Notes under the pieces: model-generated
What the model was told of the DNA's origin: nothing
Databases searched by the model: none
What the model saw: only the letters and a program-made list of their open reading frames with translations
Translations under genes and position numbers: made by a program
Source of the DNA: Agrobacterium leguminum
GTDB taxonomy: Bacteria > Pseudomonadota > Alphaproteobacteria > Rhizobiales > Rhizobiaceae
Reading direction: 5' to 3'
Length of the DNA: 55,169 nucleotides
Assembly (NCBI RefSeq): GCF_015704895.1
Contig: NZ_JADQWB010000026.1
Span: forward strand, 1-55,169
In this document: piece by piece, positions 7,766 to 17,097 of the stretch
Layout: each line of letters starts with the position of its first letter
How positions within the stretch are numbered: position 1 is the stretch's first letter

Positions 7766-9862
7766 ATGACGGGAAAATCCCGCCTTCTCGAAAGCCGTTG
7801 GGACGATGCCTATGCCAAAACGCTCGATGAGCCGGGCAAGCTGCTTTATCGCTCCAATCTGCTCGGCGCCGACAAGCGCATCACCAACTATGGCGGCGGC
7901 AATACATCCGCAAAGGTGCTTGAGACCGATCCGCTGACGGGCGAGAAGGTCCGCGTCATGTGGGTGAAGGGCTCCGGCGGCGATGTCGGCACCATCAAGC
8001 TCGATGGTTTTGCAACGCTTTATCTCGACAAGCTGGACGCGCTGAAGGGCATTTACAAGGGCGTTGCGGATGAAGACCGCATGGTCGGCTTCCTGCCGCA
8101 TTGCACCTTCAATCTCAATCCGCGCGCGGCTTCCATCGATACGCCGCTGCACGGTTTCGTGCCTTACGATCATGTCGACCACATGCATCCGGACGCGATC
8201 ATCGCCATTGCTGCCTCGAATAATTCGAAAGAGCTGACACAGCAGATTTTCGGTGACGATATTGGCTGGCTGCCCTGGCGTCGCCCCGGTTTCCAGCTCG
8301 GTCTCGATCTCGAAGCTTTCGTCAAGGCCAACCCAAAGGCCAAAGGTGTCGTGCTGGAAAGCCACGGCCTGTTCACCTGGGATAATGACGCCAAGGCGTG
8401 TTACGAGCTGACGCTTGCCATCATCAACAAGGCGATCGAATGGTTTGCGGCCAAGACCGAAGGCAAGACGATTTTCGGCGGCGCGGTGGCGAAGAGCTTG
8501 CCGGTTGCCGAACGCCGTGCCATCGCAGCCCGGCTGATGCCGGAAATCCGTGGCCGCATCGGCCGTGAGGAACGCAAGCTCGGCCATTTCGACGATCAGG
8601 ATGCGGTTCTCGAATTCGTCAACTCCAAGGATCTGAAACCGCTCGGACATCTCGGCACATCCTGCCCGGATCATTTCCTGCGCACCAAAATTCGCCCGCT
8701 GATCCTCGATCTCGATACGGCCAATCCCGATGTGGATGCGCTAACGGCCGGCCTCGACAAGGCGCTTGAAGCTTACCGCGCCGATTATACCCGCTACTAT
8801 GAAGCCTGCCGCCACGATAATTCGCCGAAGATGCGCGATCCGAATCCGGTGATTTTCCTGATCCCCGGCGTTGGCATGTTGTCCTTCGCCAAGGACAAGG
8901 CCACCGCCCGCATTGCCGGCGAATTTTACGTCAACGCCATCAACGTCATGCGTGGTGCTTCCACCGTGTCCGAATATCAGGGCCTCCCCGAACAGGAAGC
9001 CTTCGATATCGAATATTGGCTGCTGGAAGAGGCAAAGCTGCAGCGCATGCCAAAGCCGAAGAGCCTTGCCGGCCGGGTGGCATTCGTCACCGGCGGTGCT
9101 GGCGGTATCGGCCGGGCGACGGCGGAAAGGCTGGCGAGCGAGGGCGCCTGCGTTGTGCTGGCTGATATTGACGAAGCGGCGTTGGAAGCTGCCAAGGGCG
9201 ATTTCGTCAAGCGTTACAGCGCTGACGCGGTGCGCAGCGTGAAGCTGGATGTGACGAAAGAGGATGCCGTCATCGCGGCCTTCGCGGAAGCGAGCGTGGA
9301 ATTCGGCGGCGTGGATATCCTCGTTTCCAATGCTGGCATCGCTTCCTCCGCGCCGGTGGAAGATACGACGCTTGCCATGTGGAACAAAAATATCGACATT
9401 CTCGCCACCGGCTATTTCCTCGTCTCGCGGGAAGCATTCCGGCTGCTGCGGCGTCAGAATCTCGGCGGCAACGTCGTTTTCGTCGCCTCGAAAAACGGTC
9501 TCGCTTCCTCGCCCAATGCCTCCGCCTATTGCACGGCGAAGGCTGCGGAAATTCATCTGGCTCGTTGCCTCGCCCTCGAAGGGGCGGAAGCGGGCATTCG
9601 CGTCAATACCGTCAATCCCGATGCCGTGCTGCGCGGTTCGAAAATCTGGAGCGGCGAGTGGCGCGAACAGCGCGCGGCCTCATCCAAGATCGAAGTGACC
9701 GATCTTGAGGAACATTACCGCAAGCGCTCGATGCTGAAGCTCAATGTCTTCCCGGAAGATATCGCCGAGGCGATCTACTTCCTGGCGTCCGACGCCTCCG
9801 CCAAGTCGACCGGCAACATCATCAATGTCGATGCTGGTAATGCGCAGAGTTTTACGCGTTAG
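7766..9862 (+). CDS. rhaD: Fused class II aldolase / short-chain dehydrogenase RhaD
   Basis: A 698-aa two-domain enzyme. Residues ~1-400 are a class II aldolase domain expected to cleave rhamnulose-1-phosphate into dihydroxyacetone phosphate and L-lactaldehyde; histidines in DHVDHMHPD (~residues 132-140) and ESHGLFTW (~195-202) suit metal binding. Residues ~430-698 are a short-chain dehydrogenase with the cofactor loop TGGAGGIG (~440), a serine in VFVASKNG (~571-578) and the catalytic AYCTAKAA (Tyr-x-x-x-Lys, ~586), probably oxidising the aldehyde to lactate. The start at 7766 has GGGAGG at ideal spacing; 31 upstream in-frame codons are rejected. It is co-oriented with rhaI across a 233-bp gap. 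Confidence 0.93.
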   Translation: MTGKSRLLESRWDDAYAKTLDEPGKLLYRSNLLGADKRITNYGGGNTSAKVLETDPLTGEKVRVMWVKGSGGDVGTIKLDGFATLYLDKLDALKGIYKGVADEDRMVGFLPHCTFNLNPRAASIDTPLHGFVPYDHVDHMHPDAIIAIAASNNSKELTQQIFGDDIGWLPWRRPGFQLGLDLEAFVKANPKAKGVVLESHGLFTWDNDAKACYELTLAIINKAIEWFAAKTEGKTIFGGAVAKSLPVAERRAIAARLMPEIRGRIGREERKLGHFDDQDAVLEFVNSKDLKPLGHLGTSCPDHFLRTKIRPLILDLDTANPDVDALTAGLDKALEAYRADYTRYYEACRHDNSPKMRDPNPVIFLIPGVGMLSFAKDKATARIAGEFYVNAINVMRGASTVSEYQGLPEQEAFDIEYWLLEEAKLQRMPKPKSLAGRVAFVTGGAGGIGRATAERLASEGACVVLADIDEAALEAAKGDFVKRYSADAVRSVKLDVTKEDAVIAAFAEASVEFGGVDILVSNAGIASSAPVEDTTLAMWNKNIDILATGYFLVSREAFRLLRRQNLGGNVVFVASKNGLASSPNASAYCTAKAAEIHLARCLALEGAEAGIRVNTVNPDAVLRGSKIWSGEWREQRAASSKIEVTDLEEHYRKRSMLKLNVFPEDIAEAIYFLASDASAKSTGNIINVDAGNAQSFTR

Positions 9863-9926
9863 GGTGTCGGTGGATACCGACATATAAAAAGACACGATGC
9901 TTTGGGAAGTGGCGAAAGTCCCACCT

Positions 9927-10040
9927 CCGTCATTCCGGCCTTGAGCCGGAATCCAGCAGCCGCGCGTCTGCGCGGCGAGAGAGTCTTCTCAGCCCAAAGA
10001 CTTGGGCTGGCTGGATTCCGGCTCAAGGCCGGAATGACGG
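9927..10040. repeat. Four-hairpin intergenic repeat, copy 1 (rhaD-rhaI gap)
   Basis: A 114-bp element bounded by CCGTCATTCCGG and its inverse CCGGAATGACGG. It can fold as four successive small hairpins: ATTCCGGCCTTGAGCCGGAAT, CCGCGCGTCTGCGCGG, AGCCCAAAGACTTGGGCT and ATTCCGGCTCAAGGCCGGAAT, or as one long stem joining the outer arms. It occupies most of the gap between rhaD and rhaI and has no coding potential. Same family as the copies at 11422, 26491, 39900 and 52880. Confidence 0.9.
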
Positions 10041-10095
10041 GGTGGTGGCGTCGCGGGTCGAAGCACCTGTTATGTTCATTGCCCGGGAGGAAGAG

Positions 10096-11388
10096 ATGAC
10101 CGAGACGAAAATCGCCGCCGATGTGATCGCGGCCGAAAACGACAAACGCGCCGCGGCGCTGAAGGACGACTACGAGGCGCTGGGCAACCAGCTTGCGCGT
10201 CGCAACATCGATATCGAGGCCGTTACGGCCAAGGTCGCGGAATTTTTCGTCGCCGTGCCCTCCTGGGGCGTTGGCACTGGCGGCACCCGCTTTGCCCGTT
10301 TTCCCGGCACGGGCGAGCCGCGCGGCATTTTCGACAAGCTGGATGATTGCGCCGTCATCAACCAGCTGACACGGGCGACGCCCAACGTTTCCCTGCATAT
10401 TCCGTGGGACAAGGAAGACCCGAAGCGATTGAAAGCCCATGCCGATGCGCTGGGTCTCGGCTTCGACGCCATGAATTCCAACACGTTTTCGGATGCGCCG
10501 GGCCAGAGCCATTCCTACAAATACGGTTCGCTCAGCCACACGGACGCCGCCACGCGCCAGCAGGCCGTCGAGCACAACATCGAATGTATCGAGATCGGCA
10601 ATGCCATCGGCTCGAAGGCGCTGACGGTTTGGGTGGGTGATGGTTCGAACTTCCCCGGCCAGAGCAATTTCACCAGAAGTTTCGAGCGCTATCTCGCCGC
10701 CATGGCCGATATCTACAAGGCGCTGCCGGATGACTGGCGCATCTTTTCCGAACACAAGATGTACGAGCCGGCCTTCTATTCGACCGTCGTGCAGGACTGG
10801 GGCACCAATTATCTCATCGCCAATACGCTCGGCGAAAAGGCCTTCTGCCTCGTCGATCTCGGCCACCATGCGCCGAACACCAATATCGAGATGATCGTCG
10901 CCCGGCTCATCCAGTTCGGCAAGCTCGGCGGTTTCCATTTCAACGACAGCAAATATGGCGATGACGATCTGGATGCCGGTTCAATCGAGCCATACCGCCT
11001 GTTCCTCGTTTTCAACGAGCTGGTGGATGCCGAACATCGCGGTGTGAAGGGTTTCCATCCCGCCCATATGATCGACCAGTCGCACAATGTGACGGACCCG
11101 ATCGAAAGTCTGATCTCCAGCGCCAACGAAATCCGCCGCGCCTATGCGCAGGCGCTGCTGGTGGATCGCGCGGCTCTCGACGGCTACCAGCAGGACAATG
11201 ATGCGCTGATGGCCTCCGATATGCTGAAGCGGGCCTATCGCACCGATGTCGAACCGATTCTTGCCCAGGCGCGGCAATTGGCGGGCGGCGCTATCGATCC
11301 GGTCGCGACTTATCGTGCGAGCGGCTATCGCAGCCATGTTGCGGCGAAGCGCCCGGCTTCGGTTGGCGGCAGCGGCGGGATTGTATAG
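10096..11388 (+). CDS. rhaI: L-rhamnose isomerase RhaI
   Basis: Isomerises L-rhamnose to L-rhamnulose in the cytosol. 430 aa, a xylose-isomerase-like TIM barrel of the rhizobial type, which differs from the enterobacterial RhaA. Likely metal and substrate residues sit in EHKMYEPAFY, LVDLGHHAPNTNIEM and FHFNDSKYGDDD. The start at 10096 has GGGAGG at good spacing; upstream in-frame codons run into the repeat and are rejected. It is the second gene of the rightward rha transcript and ends 158 bp before the convergent panB. Confidence 0.93.
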   Translation: MTETKIAADVIAAENDKRAAALKDDYEALGNQLARRNIDIEAVTAKVAEFFVAVPSWGVGTGGTRFARFPGTGEPRGIFDKLDDCAVINQLTRATPNVSLHIPWDKEDPKRLKAHADALGLGFDAMNSNTFSDAPGQSHSYKYGSLSHTDAATRQQAVEHNIECIEIGNAIGSKALTVWVGDGSNFPGQSNFTRSFERYLAAMADIYKALPDDWRIFSEHKMYEPAFYSTVVQDWGTNYLIANTLGEKAFCLVDLGHHAPNTNIEMIVARLIQFGKLGGFHFNDSKYGDDDLDAGSIEPYRLFLVFNELVDAEHRGVKGFHPAHMIDQSHNVTDPIESLISSANEIRRAYAQALLVDRAALDGYQQDNDALMASDMLKRAYRTDVEPILAQARQLAGGAIDPVATYRASGYRSHVAAKRPASVGGSGGIV

Positions 11389-11421
11389 GGGCGTTGTTTT
11401 TTTTGGGGACGTCCTCCACAC

Positions 11422-11535
11422 CCGTCACCCCGGACTTGATCCGGGGTCCAGTGCGGTCAAGTCCTTGATCGCGCAAGAGTCTTTCACGGCGCAGACGCGC
11501 CGTGGCTGGATGCCGGATCGAGTCCGGCATGACGG
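11422..11535. repeat. Four-hairpin intergenic repeat, copy 2 (between convergent rhaI and panB)
   Basis: A 114-bp element starting CCGTCACCCCGGACTTGATC and ending TCCGGCATGACGGA. Internal hairpins include CCCCGGACTTGATCCGGGG, CGGCGCAGACGCGCCG and TGCCGGATCGAGTCCGGCA. It lies between two convergent stop codons, where a stable stem could end both transcripts. The inner order of hairpins is inverted relative to copy 1. Confidence 0.9.
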
Positions 11536-11545
11536 AAATATAGTG

Positions 11546-12385
11546 TCACTTCCCCGAAGGCGATTGCCGGCGCACCTGAAACGTGTGCTCCGGCCCGGGA
11601 AACGCCCCCGAGCGGACTTCATCGGCATAGGCGGCGGCTGCTTCCGAGACCGCCGGGCCCAGATCGGCGAAACGCTTGACGAATTTCGGTTTGAAATCGG
11701 TGAAAAGGCCAAGCATGTCGTCGGAAACGAGCACCTGCCCGTCGCAGGCCGGCGATGCGCCGATGCCAACCGTGGGTGCGGCGAGTTTTTCGGTCAGTTC
11801 GCGGGCGAGTGGCTCGACGGTGCCTTCCACGACGATGGCGAAGACGCCCGCCTGATCGACCGCAATCGCGTCACGCCAGATTTTTTGCGTTTCCGCATCC
11901 GAATGCCCGAGCGAGCGGAAGCCGCCGGCGGTGTGCACCAGCTGCGGCATGAGCCCGACGTGGCCGAACACCGGAATGCCGCGCGCCACCAGAAAGGCGA
12001 TGGTTTCGGCCATTTCCTCGCCACCTTCCAGCTTCACGCCGTCGCAGCCGGTTTCCTGCATCAGCCGCACGGCATTGCGGAACGCCTGTTCCTTGGATTC
12101 CTGATAGGTGCCGAAGGGAAGATCGACGATGACGCAGGCATGTTCGACGCCACGCATGACGGCGCGGCCATGGGCGATCATCATATCCAGCGTGACGCCG
12201 ACCGTCGTGTCCATGCCGTAAAGCACCATGCCGAGGGAATCGCCGACCAGGAGCAGATCGCAATGCGGATCGAGCAGGCGGGCAATCGGCGTCGTATAGG
12301 CGGTGAGGCAGACGATGCGCGCACCGCCTTTCATTTGCTTGATGGAGGCTGTCGTCAGCCGCTTCTGTTTCGCGTGCGTGCTCAT
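11546..12385 (-). CDS. panB: 3-methyl-2-oxobutanoate hydroxymethyltransferase PanB
   Basis: First committed enzyme of pantothenate synthesis: transfers a hydroxymethyl group from methylenetetrahydrofolate to 2-oxoisovalerate, giving ketopantoate. 279 aa, a typical PEP/pyruvate-type barrel length. Mg2+ ligands are expected at Asp49 ([10 protein letters not shown]) and Asp88 ([10 protein letters not shown]), with substrate residues near Lys118/Glu120 (GVKLEGGEE). The start overlaps the panC stop by 4 bp, so panC and panB form one transcript. Its substrate is also the valine keto acid oxidised by the BKD complex encoded 10 kb away. Confidence 0.95.
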   Translation of the reverse strand: MSTHAKQKRLTTASIKQMKGGARIVCLTAYTTPIARLLDPHCDLLLVGDSLGMVLYGMDTTVGVTLDMMIAHGRAVMRGVEHACVIVDLPFGTYQESKEQAFRNAVRLMQETGCDGVKLEGGEEMAETIAFLVARGIPVFGHVGLMPQLVHTAGGFRSLGHSDAETQKIWRDAIAVDQAGVFAIVVEGTVEPLARELTEKLAAPTVGIGASPACDGQVLVSDDMLGLFTDFKPKFVKRFADLGPAVSEAAAAYADEVRSGAFPGPEHTFQVRRQSPSGK

Positions 12386-13260
12386 CGTGCAGCCTCCTGT
12401 TTGCCGGTTTTATTACGTCCGATGACGCGGTTGTCGAGAAGGCGGGTGTTGCCGACCCGCACGAACAGTGCCACCAGCACAGGCCCCGCCTGCAGCGAAG
12501 CCACGGGGGCCAGCGTGTCGGGATCGCGCACCGCCACGACTTCGGGCAACGCCAGCTTCTCCTTGGCAATGAATTTTTCTATCGCCGCTTCTAAAGTGGC
12601 CGGGTCGTCGCAGCCCTCATTGTACAGCCGCTCGGCCTCATCAAGCGCGCGCGGCACAATTACGGCGGCGGCACGCTCTTCAAGGCTCAGGTAGACATTG
12701 CGCGAGGAGCAGGCGAGCCCATCCGCCTCACGTACGGTGGCGACGGGAACGACGCGGACTGGCTGGGCGAGATCGTCCACCATGCGCCGGATCAGCGTTA
12801 CCTGCTGGTAGTCCTTTTCTCCGAAATAGGCGGCATCCGGCTGCACGAGATTAAACAGCTTGGTCACGACGGTGGTAACGCCGGCGAAATGCCCCGGGCG
12901 CACCGCGCCTTCCAGCTGGCTGCCCAGTTTTGGCACATCCACCACGGTCTGCATCGGGCGCGGATACATCTCCGTAACCTCGGGTGCGAAAACAATGTCG
13001 ACACCTGCCTCTTCCAGCAGCGCGCTATCGCGGGCGAGATCGCGGGGGTAACGGGCAAGATCCTCATTGGCTCCGAATTGCAGCGGATTGACGAAGATCG
13101 AGACCACCGTCACGTCGTTCTCCGCTTTCGCTCTGGCAACCAGCGTCAGATGGCCGATATGCAAAAAACCCATGGTCGGCACGAAGCCGACGGTCTTGCC
13201 ATCGCGGCGAAACGTGGTGGTCAGACCGCGCAACTCGGCGACGGTTTTTACAAGCTGCAT
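12382..13260 (-). CDS. panC: Pantothenate synthetase PanC
   Basis: Condenses pantoate and beta-alanine with ATP via pantoyl-adenylate. 292 aa. The nucleotidyltransferase signature HIGH is at residues 35-38 ([13 protein letters not shown]), and the KMSKS-equivalent region reads [13 protein letters not shown]. The start at 13260 ([12 protein letters not shown]) has GGAGGAG just upstream; an earlier in-frame ATG at 13344 gives an arginine-rich tail unlike the family. It is translationally coupled to panB. The 150 bp upstream would carry the promoter, but no convincing boxes were found. Confidence 0.95.
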   Translation of the reverse strand: MQLVKTVAELRGLTTTFRRDGKTVGFVPTMGFLHIGHLTLVARAKAENDVTVVSIFVNPLQFGANEDLARYPRDLARDSALLEEAGVDIVFAPEVTEMYPRPMQTVVDVPKLGSQLEGAVRPGHFAGVTTVVTKLFNLVQPDAAYFGEKDYQQVTLIRRMVDDLAQPVRVVPVATVREADGLACSSRNVYLSLEERAAAVIVPRALDEAERLYNEGCDDPATLEAAIEKFIAKEKLALPEVVAVRDPDTLAPVASLQAGPVLVALFVRVGNTRLLDNRVIGRNKTGKQEAAR

Positions 13261-13410
13261 GGGTCTCCTCCGGCTTCCCCGATCACCGCCCGGCGAAAGG
13301 TGCTGGATAGAACTCGATTTGCCGAACGGGGTCAACGGACGCATCGGGATTATATCGATTAACCCTATGACGACTTTTAAGAAAACCGGTGCTCGAACAG
13401 ATGGCGGCGA

Positions 13411-14181
13411 TCACTCCACCCAGAGCGGTTTCCTTTTTTCGGCAAAGGCCAATCGCCCCTCCCGCGCCTCGTTGCTGCCGCTGATCGTGGCGATGACGCT
13501 TTCGGCAAAGGCGAGCCGCTCGCCGGAGGGCATATCGCGCATCTTCAGCAACGCCGCCTTTCCGGCCGCGATGGCGCCCGGTGCATTCTGCCGCAACCGG
13601 GTGAGAACATCCTCGACCACGCCATCGAGTTCGGCCGAAGGGACGGCCCGATTGACGAGGCCAAGGCGCTCCGCATCAGCGGCGTTTATCGCGGCCCCGA
13701 GATAGGCCATTTCCTGAAGCTGGCTCAAGGGTATCTTCGCCAGAAGCTTCGTCGCCACCATGGCCGGGAAAAGCCCGACACGGACTTCCGGCAGACCGAA
13801 TTCGGCATGGTCGGCGGCATAGGCGAGATCGCAGGCGGCGACGAGGCCAAGCCCGCCGGCCAGAACCCGGCCGTTGATGCGGGCGATGACGGGCCTGTCG
13901 CAGCCCTCGATGGCACGCATCACATCGGCAATGGGGTTGGTTCCATCCCGCGAGAGGAACATGCCGCCGGCGCTTTCCTTCAGATCGGCCCCGGAGCAGA
14001 AGCTGCGGTCTCCCGCAGCCGTTATCACCACGGCGCGCAAGCCGCCATCACCGGATGCCGCGCGGATGGCCGTCGTCAGGGCGTCCGTCATCGCGGCATT
14101 CAAGGCATTGTGCACCTCCGGCCGGTTGAGCGTCAGCCACAGAACGTCCTTCCGCCTTTCGCTCAGCAAATCATCCGCCAT
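13411..14181 (-). CDS. liuC: Enoyl-CoA hydratase/isomerase family protein, probable methylglutaconyl-CoA hydratase
   Basis: Crotonase-fold enzyme of 256 aa, last gene of the leucine operon, so the likely reaction is hydration of 3-methylglutaconyl-CoA to HMG-CoA. The oxyanion-hole stretches are FCSGADLKES and NGRVLAGGLGLVAACD; acidic residues follow in AEFGLPEVRVGLFP, as expected in the family. The start at 14181 has AGGAGGG about 9 nt upstream and overlaps the end of the HMG-CoA lyase gene by 11 bp. A general enoyl-CoA hydratase role cannot be excluded from sequence alone. Confidence 0.88.
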   Translation of the reverse strand: MADDLLSERRKDVLWLTLNRPEVHNALNAAMTDALTTAIRAASGDGGLRAVVITAAGDRSFCSGADLKESAGGMFLSRDGTNPIADVMRAIEGCDRPVIARINGRVLAGGLGLVAACDLAYAADHAEFGLPEVRVGLFPAMVATKLLAKIPLSQLQEMAYLGAAINAADAERLGLVNRAVPSAELDGVVEDVLTRLRQNAPGAIAAGKAALLKMRDMPSGERLAFAESVIATISGSNEAREGRLAFAEKRKPLWVE

Positions 14182-15097
14182 GCGCGTCACCCTCCTGTCT
14201 TGCCGCAAGCAGCGCCTTGCCGGCGCGGGCTGCATTCGGTCTGCCGAGATGCCGGCTGATCCAGTCTCCGGTTTTCGCCACCGCCATCAGGTCGATACCG
14301 GTTTTAATGCCAAGCCCTTGCAGCAGATAAACGACGTCTTCAGTGGCGACGTTGCCGCTGGCGCCCGGCGCAAAGGGGCAGCCGCCCAGCCCGGCCACCG
14401 AACTGTCGAAGACGGAGATGCCTTCATCCAGCGAGGCAAGCACATTGGCGACGCCCTGCCCATAGGTATCATGGAAATGCATGGCGAGTTTTTCACGCGG
14501 GATGCGGGCAGACACCCGCTTGATGAGATTGCGAATCTGGTCCGCCGTGCCGACGCCGATCGTATCGCCGAGCGAAATTTCGTAACAGCCAAGCGCGATG
14601 AGCGCTTCGGCCATCGCCGCCACGTCATCGGGTGCAACCTTACCGTCATAGGGGCAGCCGGCTATGCAGGAGACGTAACCGCGCATGAGGATGTTCCGGC
14701 CGGCCGCGGCTGATGCGACATCGTGCAGGCGCTCGAGGCTTTCGGCGCGCGAGCAGCCGATATTGTGCTGGCTGAACCCTTCGGATGCGGAGACGAAAAC
14801 GGCGATTTCCGTCACGCCGGCATCAAGGGCGGCCTCGAAACCTTTCATATTGGGAACGAGCGCCGGATAGGTGGTGCCGGGTCGCCGTTCGAGACCCTGG
14901 AACACCTCTTTCGAACCCGCCATTTGCGGCACTTTTTTGGGTGAGACGAAAGCACCCGCTTCCACCGCTGTCAATCCGGCTGCGGCCAGCCGTTCGATCA
15001 GCTCGATCTTGATGGCGGCTGGAACCTCGACGCTTTCGTTCTGCAAGCCGTCACGCGCGCCCACTTCGACGATTTTTACCCTTCGGGGCCAGCTCAT
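14171..15097 (-). CDS. liuE: Hydroxymethylglutaryl-CoA lyase
   Basis: Cleaves HMG-CoA to acetoacetate and acetyl-CoA, the last step of leucine breakdown. 308 aa with the HMGL-like TIM barrel. Diagnostic motifs are the N-terminal VEVGARDGLQNE (metal-binding Asp), MHFHDTYGQG (metal-binding histidines) and the catalytic cysteine loop GLGGCPFAPGASGN. The start at 15097 has GGAGGG upstream and follows the biotin carboxylase subunit by 1 bp. Mitochondrial-type enzymes share all these motifs. Confidence 0.95.
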   Translation of the reverse strand: MSWPRRVKIVEVGARDGLQNESVEVPAAIKIELIERLAAAGLTAVEAGAFVSPKKVPQMAGSKEVFQGLERRPGTTYPALVPNMKGFEAALDAGVTEIAVFVSASEGFSQHNIGCSRAESLERLHDVASAAAGRNILMRGYVSCIAGCPYDGKVAPDDVAAMAEALIALGCYEISLGDTIGVGTADQIRNLIKRVSARIPREKLAMHFHDTYGQGVANVLASLDEGISVFDSSVAGLGGCPFAPGASGNVATEDVVYLLQGLGIKTGIDLMAVAKTGDWISRHLGRPNAARAGKALLAARQEGDAHGG

Positions 15098-15098
15098 C

Positions 15099-17090
15099 TC
15101 AGCCGCCCTCCGACTCGAAATCCACCAGCACCGCACCGGCGGCGACCATATCGCCCTCAATGCAATTGATGGCCGTGACGGTGCCTTTCGCCGGCGCGCG
15201 GATCGTGTGCTCCATTTTCATCGCCTCCATCACCACAAGCGCCTCGCCGGCCTCAACCGCGGCGCCTTTGCTGCTCAGCAAGGCGCGGATGACGCCGGGC
15301 ATGGGTGCTTCCAGACCGCCGGTATGGGTAGCGGAATCCGCACTATCGACGGGGTCTGGCTGGCTGATGCGATAATGCTCGCCATCCAGAAAAAGCGCGT
15401 ACCGGCCATCCTCCGCAAAGAAATGGCCCTGCCTTTTCCTGCCTTCCACGGTCGCACGGAATTTACCGTCATCCGAGAGGATGCCATGGGCACGGATCGC
15501 CCGTCCGTCGATCTCCAGCGAAAAACCATCCGCCTTATGCGTGACGCCGACGCCAAGCGGCTGGTTGTCAAACACGAAATACAGCGTTTCCCTTGCCGGC
15601 GCGTTGAGGCGGAAGGCGGCCGTCGTGTTCCACGGGCTATGGGGATCGGCCTGCGAACCCGGCTTTCCGTTTTTCTGCCGCGCAAGCAGCAGGCCAAGCG
15701 CGGCCATGGCTACCTCGTTCCGGTCCGTTGCTGCCGGAGCAAACAGCGCCGCTTCGTTACGGGCGATGAAATCGGTGTCGAGATCGGCGTTCGCGAAGGC
15801 CGCCAGTCCCGCAAGCCGCGTCAGAAAGGCGGCATTGTTGGTGACACCGCAGATCGCCAGATTTTCGAGCGCCAACCGCAGACGCCGCACCGCCGATGGG
15901 CGATCACGGTCCCAGACGATCAGCTTGGCGATCATCGGATCGTAATGCACGGTGATGGCGTCGCCGGCGCGTATGCCGCTGTCGATCCTGACATGAGGGC
16001 CATGATCGGGAAAAACAAGATGGCTGATGGTGCCGATCGAAGGCAGGAAATCATGCGCCGGGTCTTCGGCATAAATCCGTGCCTCGATGGCGTGGCCGTT
16101 TATGCTGAGACCGGTCCAATCTTCCGGCAGGGGCTCTCCGTTGGCGACGCGGATCTGCCATTCGACGAGATCGAGACCGGTAATATATTCCGTCACCGGA
16201 TGTTCGACCTGGAGCCTCGTATTCATTTCCATGAAATAGAAGTCGCCGGAAGGGTCTAGCAGAAATTCTACGGTTCCCGCGCCGCGATAATCGATGGCGC
16301 GGGCGGCGGCGACCGCCGCTTCATACATGCGCTGGCGAAGCGCATCGGGCAGGCCGGGGGCAGGGGCTTCCTCTATGACCTTCTGGTGCCGGCGCTGAAT
16401 CGAGCAATCGCGCTCGAAAAGCGAAACACAATTGCCCTGGCCATCGGCAAAAACCTGCACTTCCACATGGCGCGGCCGCTCGAGATATTTTTCGATCAGC
16501 ATGCGGTCATTGCCGAAGGCGGCCAGCGCTTCGCGTTTTGCGCCCGCAAGCTCCGCTGCGAAGTCGCGCTTTTGCCGGACGATACGCATGCCCTTGCCGC
16601 CGCCGCCGGCTGAGGCCTTGAGCAGAACGGGATAACCTATGGCGTCCGCTTCGTTGCCCAGCCGTTCCTGCGCCTGATCCTTACCGTGATAGCCGGGAAC
16701 GACCGGAACGCCGGCCTTTGCCATCAGCGCCTTTGCCTCGCTTTTCCCGCCCATGGCGCGGATTGCCGCTGCCGGCGGGCCAATGAAAACGAGATCGGCG
16801 GCGGCGCAGGCTTCGGCGAAACCGGCATTTTCCGAAAGGAAACCGTAGCCCGGATGAATGGCTTGCGCGCCGCAGGCTTTTGCGGCGGCGATGATTTTTT
16901 CGCCGTCGAGATAGGAGGCTCGCGCGGGTGCTGCGCCAATGGCGATGGCCTCGTCGGCAAGCGCCACATGCATGGCGTCACGGTCGGCATCCGAATAGAC
17001 TGCGACGGTGCGGATACCCATCTTGGCGGCGGTGCGGATGATGCGGCAGGCGATCTCGCCCCTGTTGGCGATCAGTATTTTTGAGAACAT
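15099..17090 (-). CDS. liuD: Methylcrotonyl-CoA carboxylase alpha (biotin) subunit
   Basis: Carries out ATP-dependent carboxylation of biotin for 3-methylcrotonyl-CoA carboxylase. 663 aa. Biotin carboxylase/ATP-grasp domain ~1-450 (start KILIANRGEIACRIIRTA; ATP loop SAGGGGKGMRIV; FERDCSIQRRHQKVIEEAP), linker/BT region ~460-590, and a C-terminal biotinyl domain with the biotin lysine at residue 625 (EAMKMEH). The start at 17090 gives the usual family N-terminus; 26 upstream in-frame codons overlap liuB and are rejected. The neighbouring carboxyltransferase and leucine genes favour methylcrotonyl-CoA over propionyl- or geranyl-CoA. Confidence 0.94.
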   Translation of the reverse strand: MFSKILIANRGEIACRIIRTAAKMGIRTVAVYSDADRDAMHVALADEAIAIGAAPARASYLDGEKIIAAAKACGAQAIHPGYGFLSENAGFAEACAAADLVFIGPPAAAIRAMGGKSEAKALMAKAGVPVVPGYHGKDQAQERLGNEADAIGYPVLLKASAGGGGKGMRIVRQKRDFAAELAGAKREALAAFGNDRMLIEKYLERPRHVEVQVFADGQGNCVSLFERDCSIQRRHQKVIEEAPAPGLPDALRQRMYEAAVAAARAIDYRGAGTVEFLLDPSGDFYFMEMNTRLQVEHPVTEYITGLDLVEWQIRVANGEPLPEDWTGLSINGHAIEARIYAEDPAHDFLPSIGTISHLVFPDHGPHVRIDSGIRAGDAITVHYDPMIAKLIVWDRDRPSAVRRLRLALENLAICGVTNNAAFLTRLAGLAAFANADLDTDFIARNEAALFAPAATDRNEVAMAALGLLLARQKNGKPGSQADPHSPWNTTAAFRLNAPARETLYFVFDNQPLGVGVTHKADGFSLEIDGRAIRAHGILSDDGKFRATVEGRKRQGHFFAEDGRYALFLDGEHYRISQPDPVDSADSATHTGGLEAPMPGVIRALLSSKGAAVEAGEALVVMEAMKMEHTIRAPAKGTVTAINCIEGDMVAAGAVLVDFESEGG

Positions 17091-17097
17091 GGTCGCC

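Noticed and set aside
11422..11535. Repeat copies considered as Rho-independent terminators or small RNA genes
   Set aside because: They lack T tracts and recognisable promoters and recur in both orientations, so a dispersed repeat is the simpler reading; a secondary role in transcript ending remains possible.
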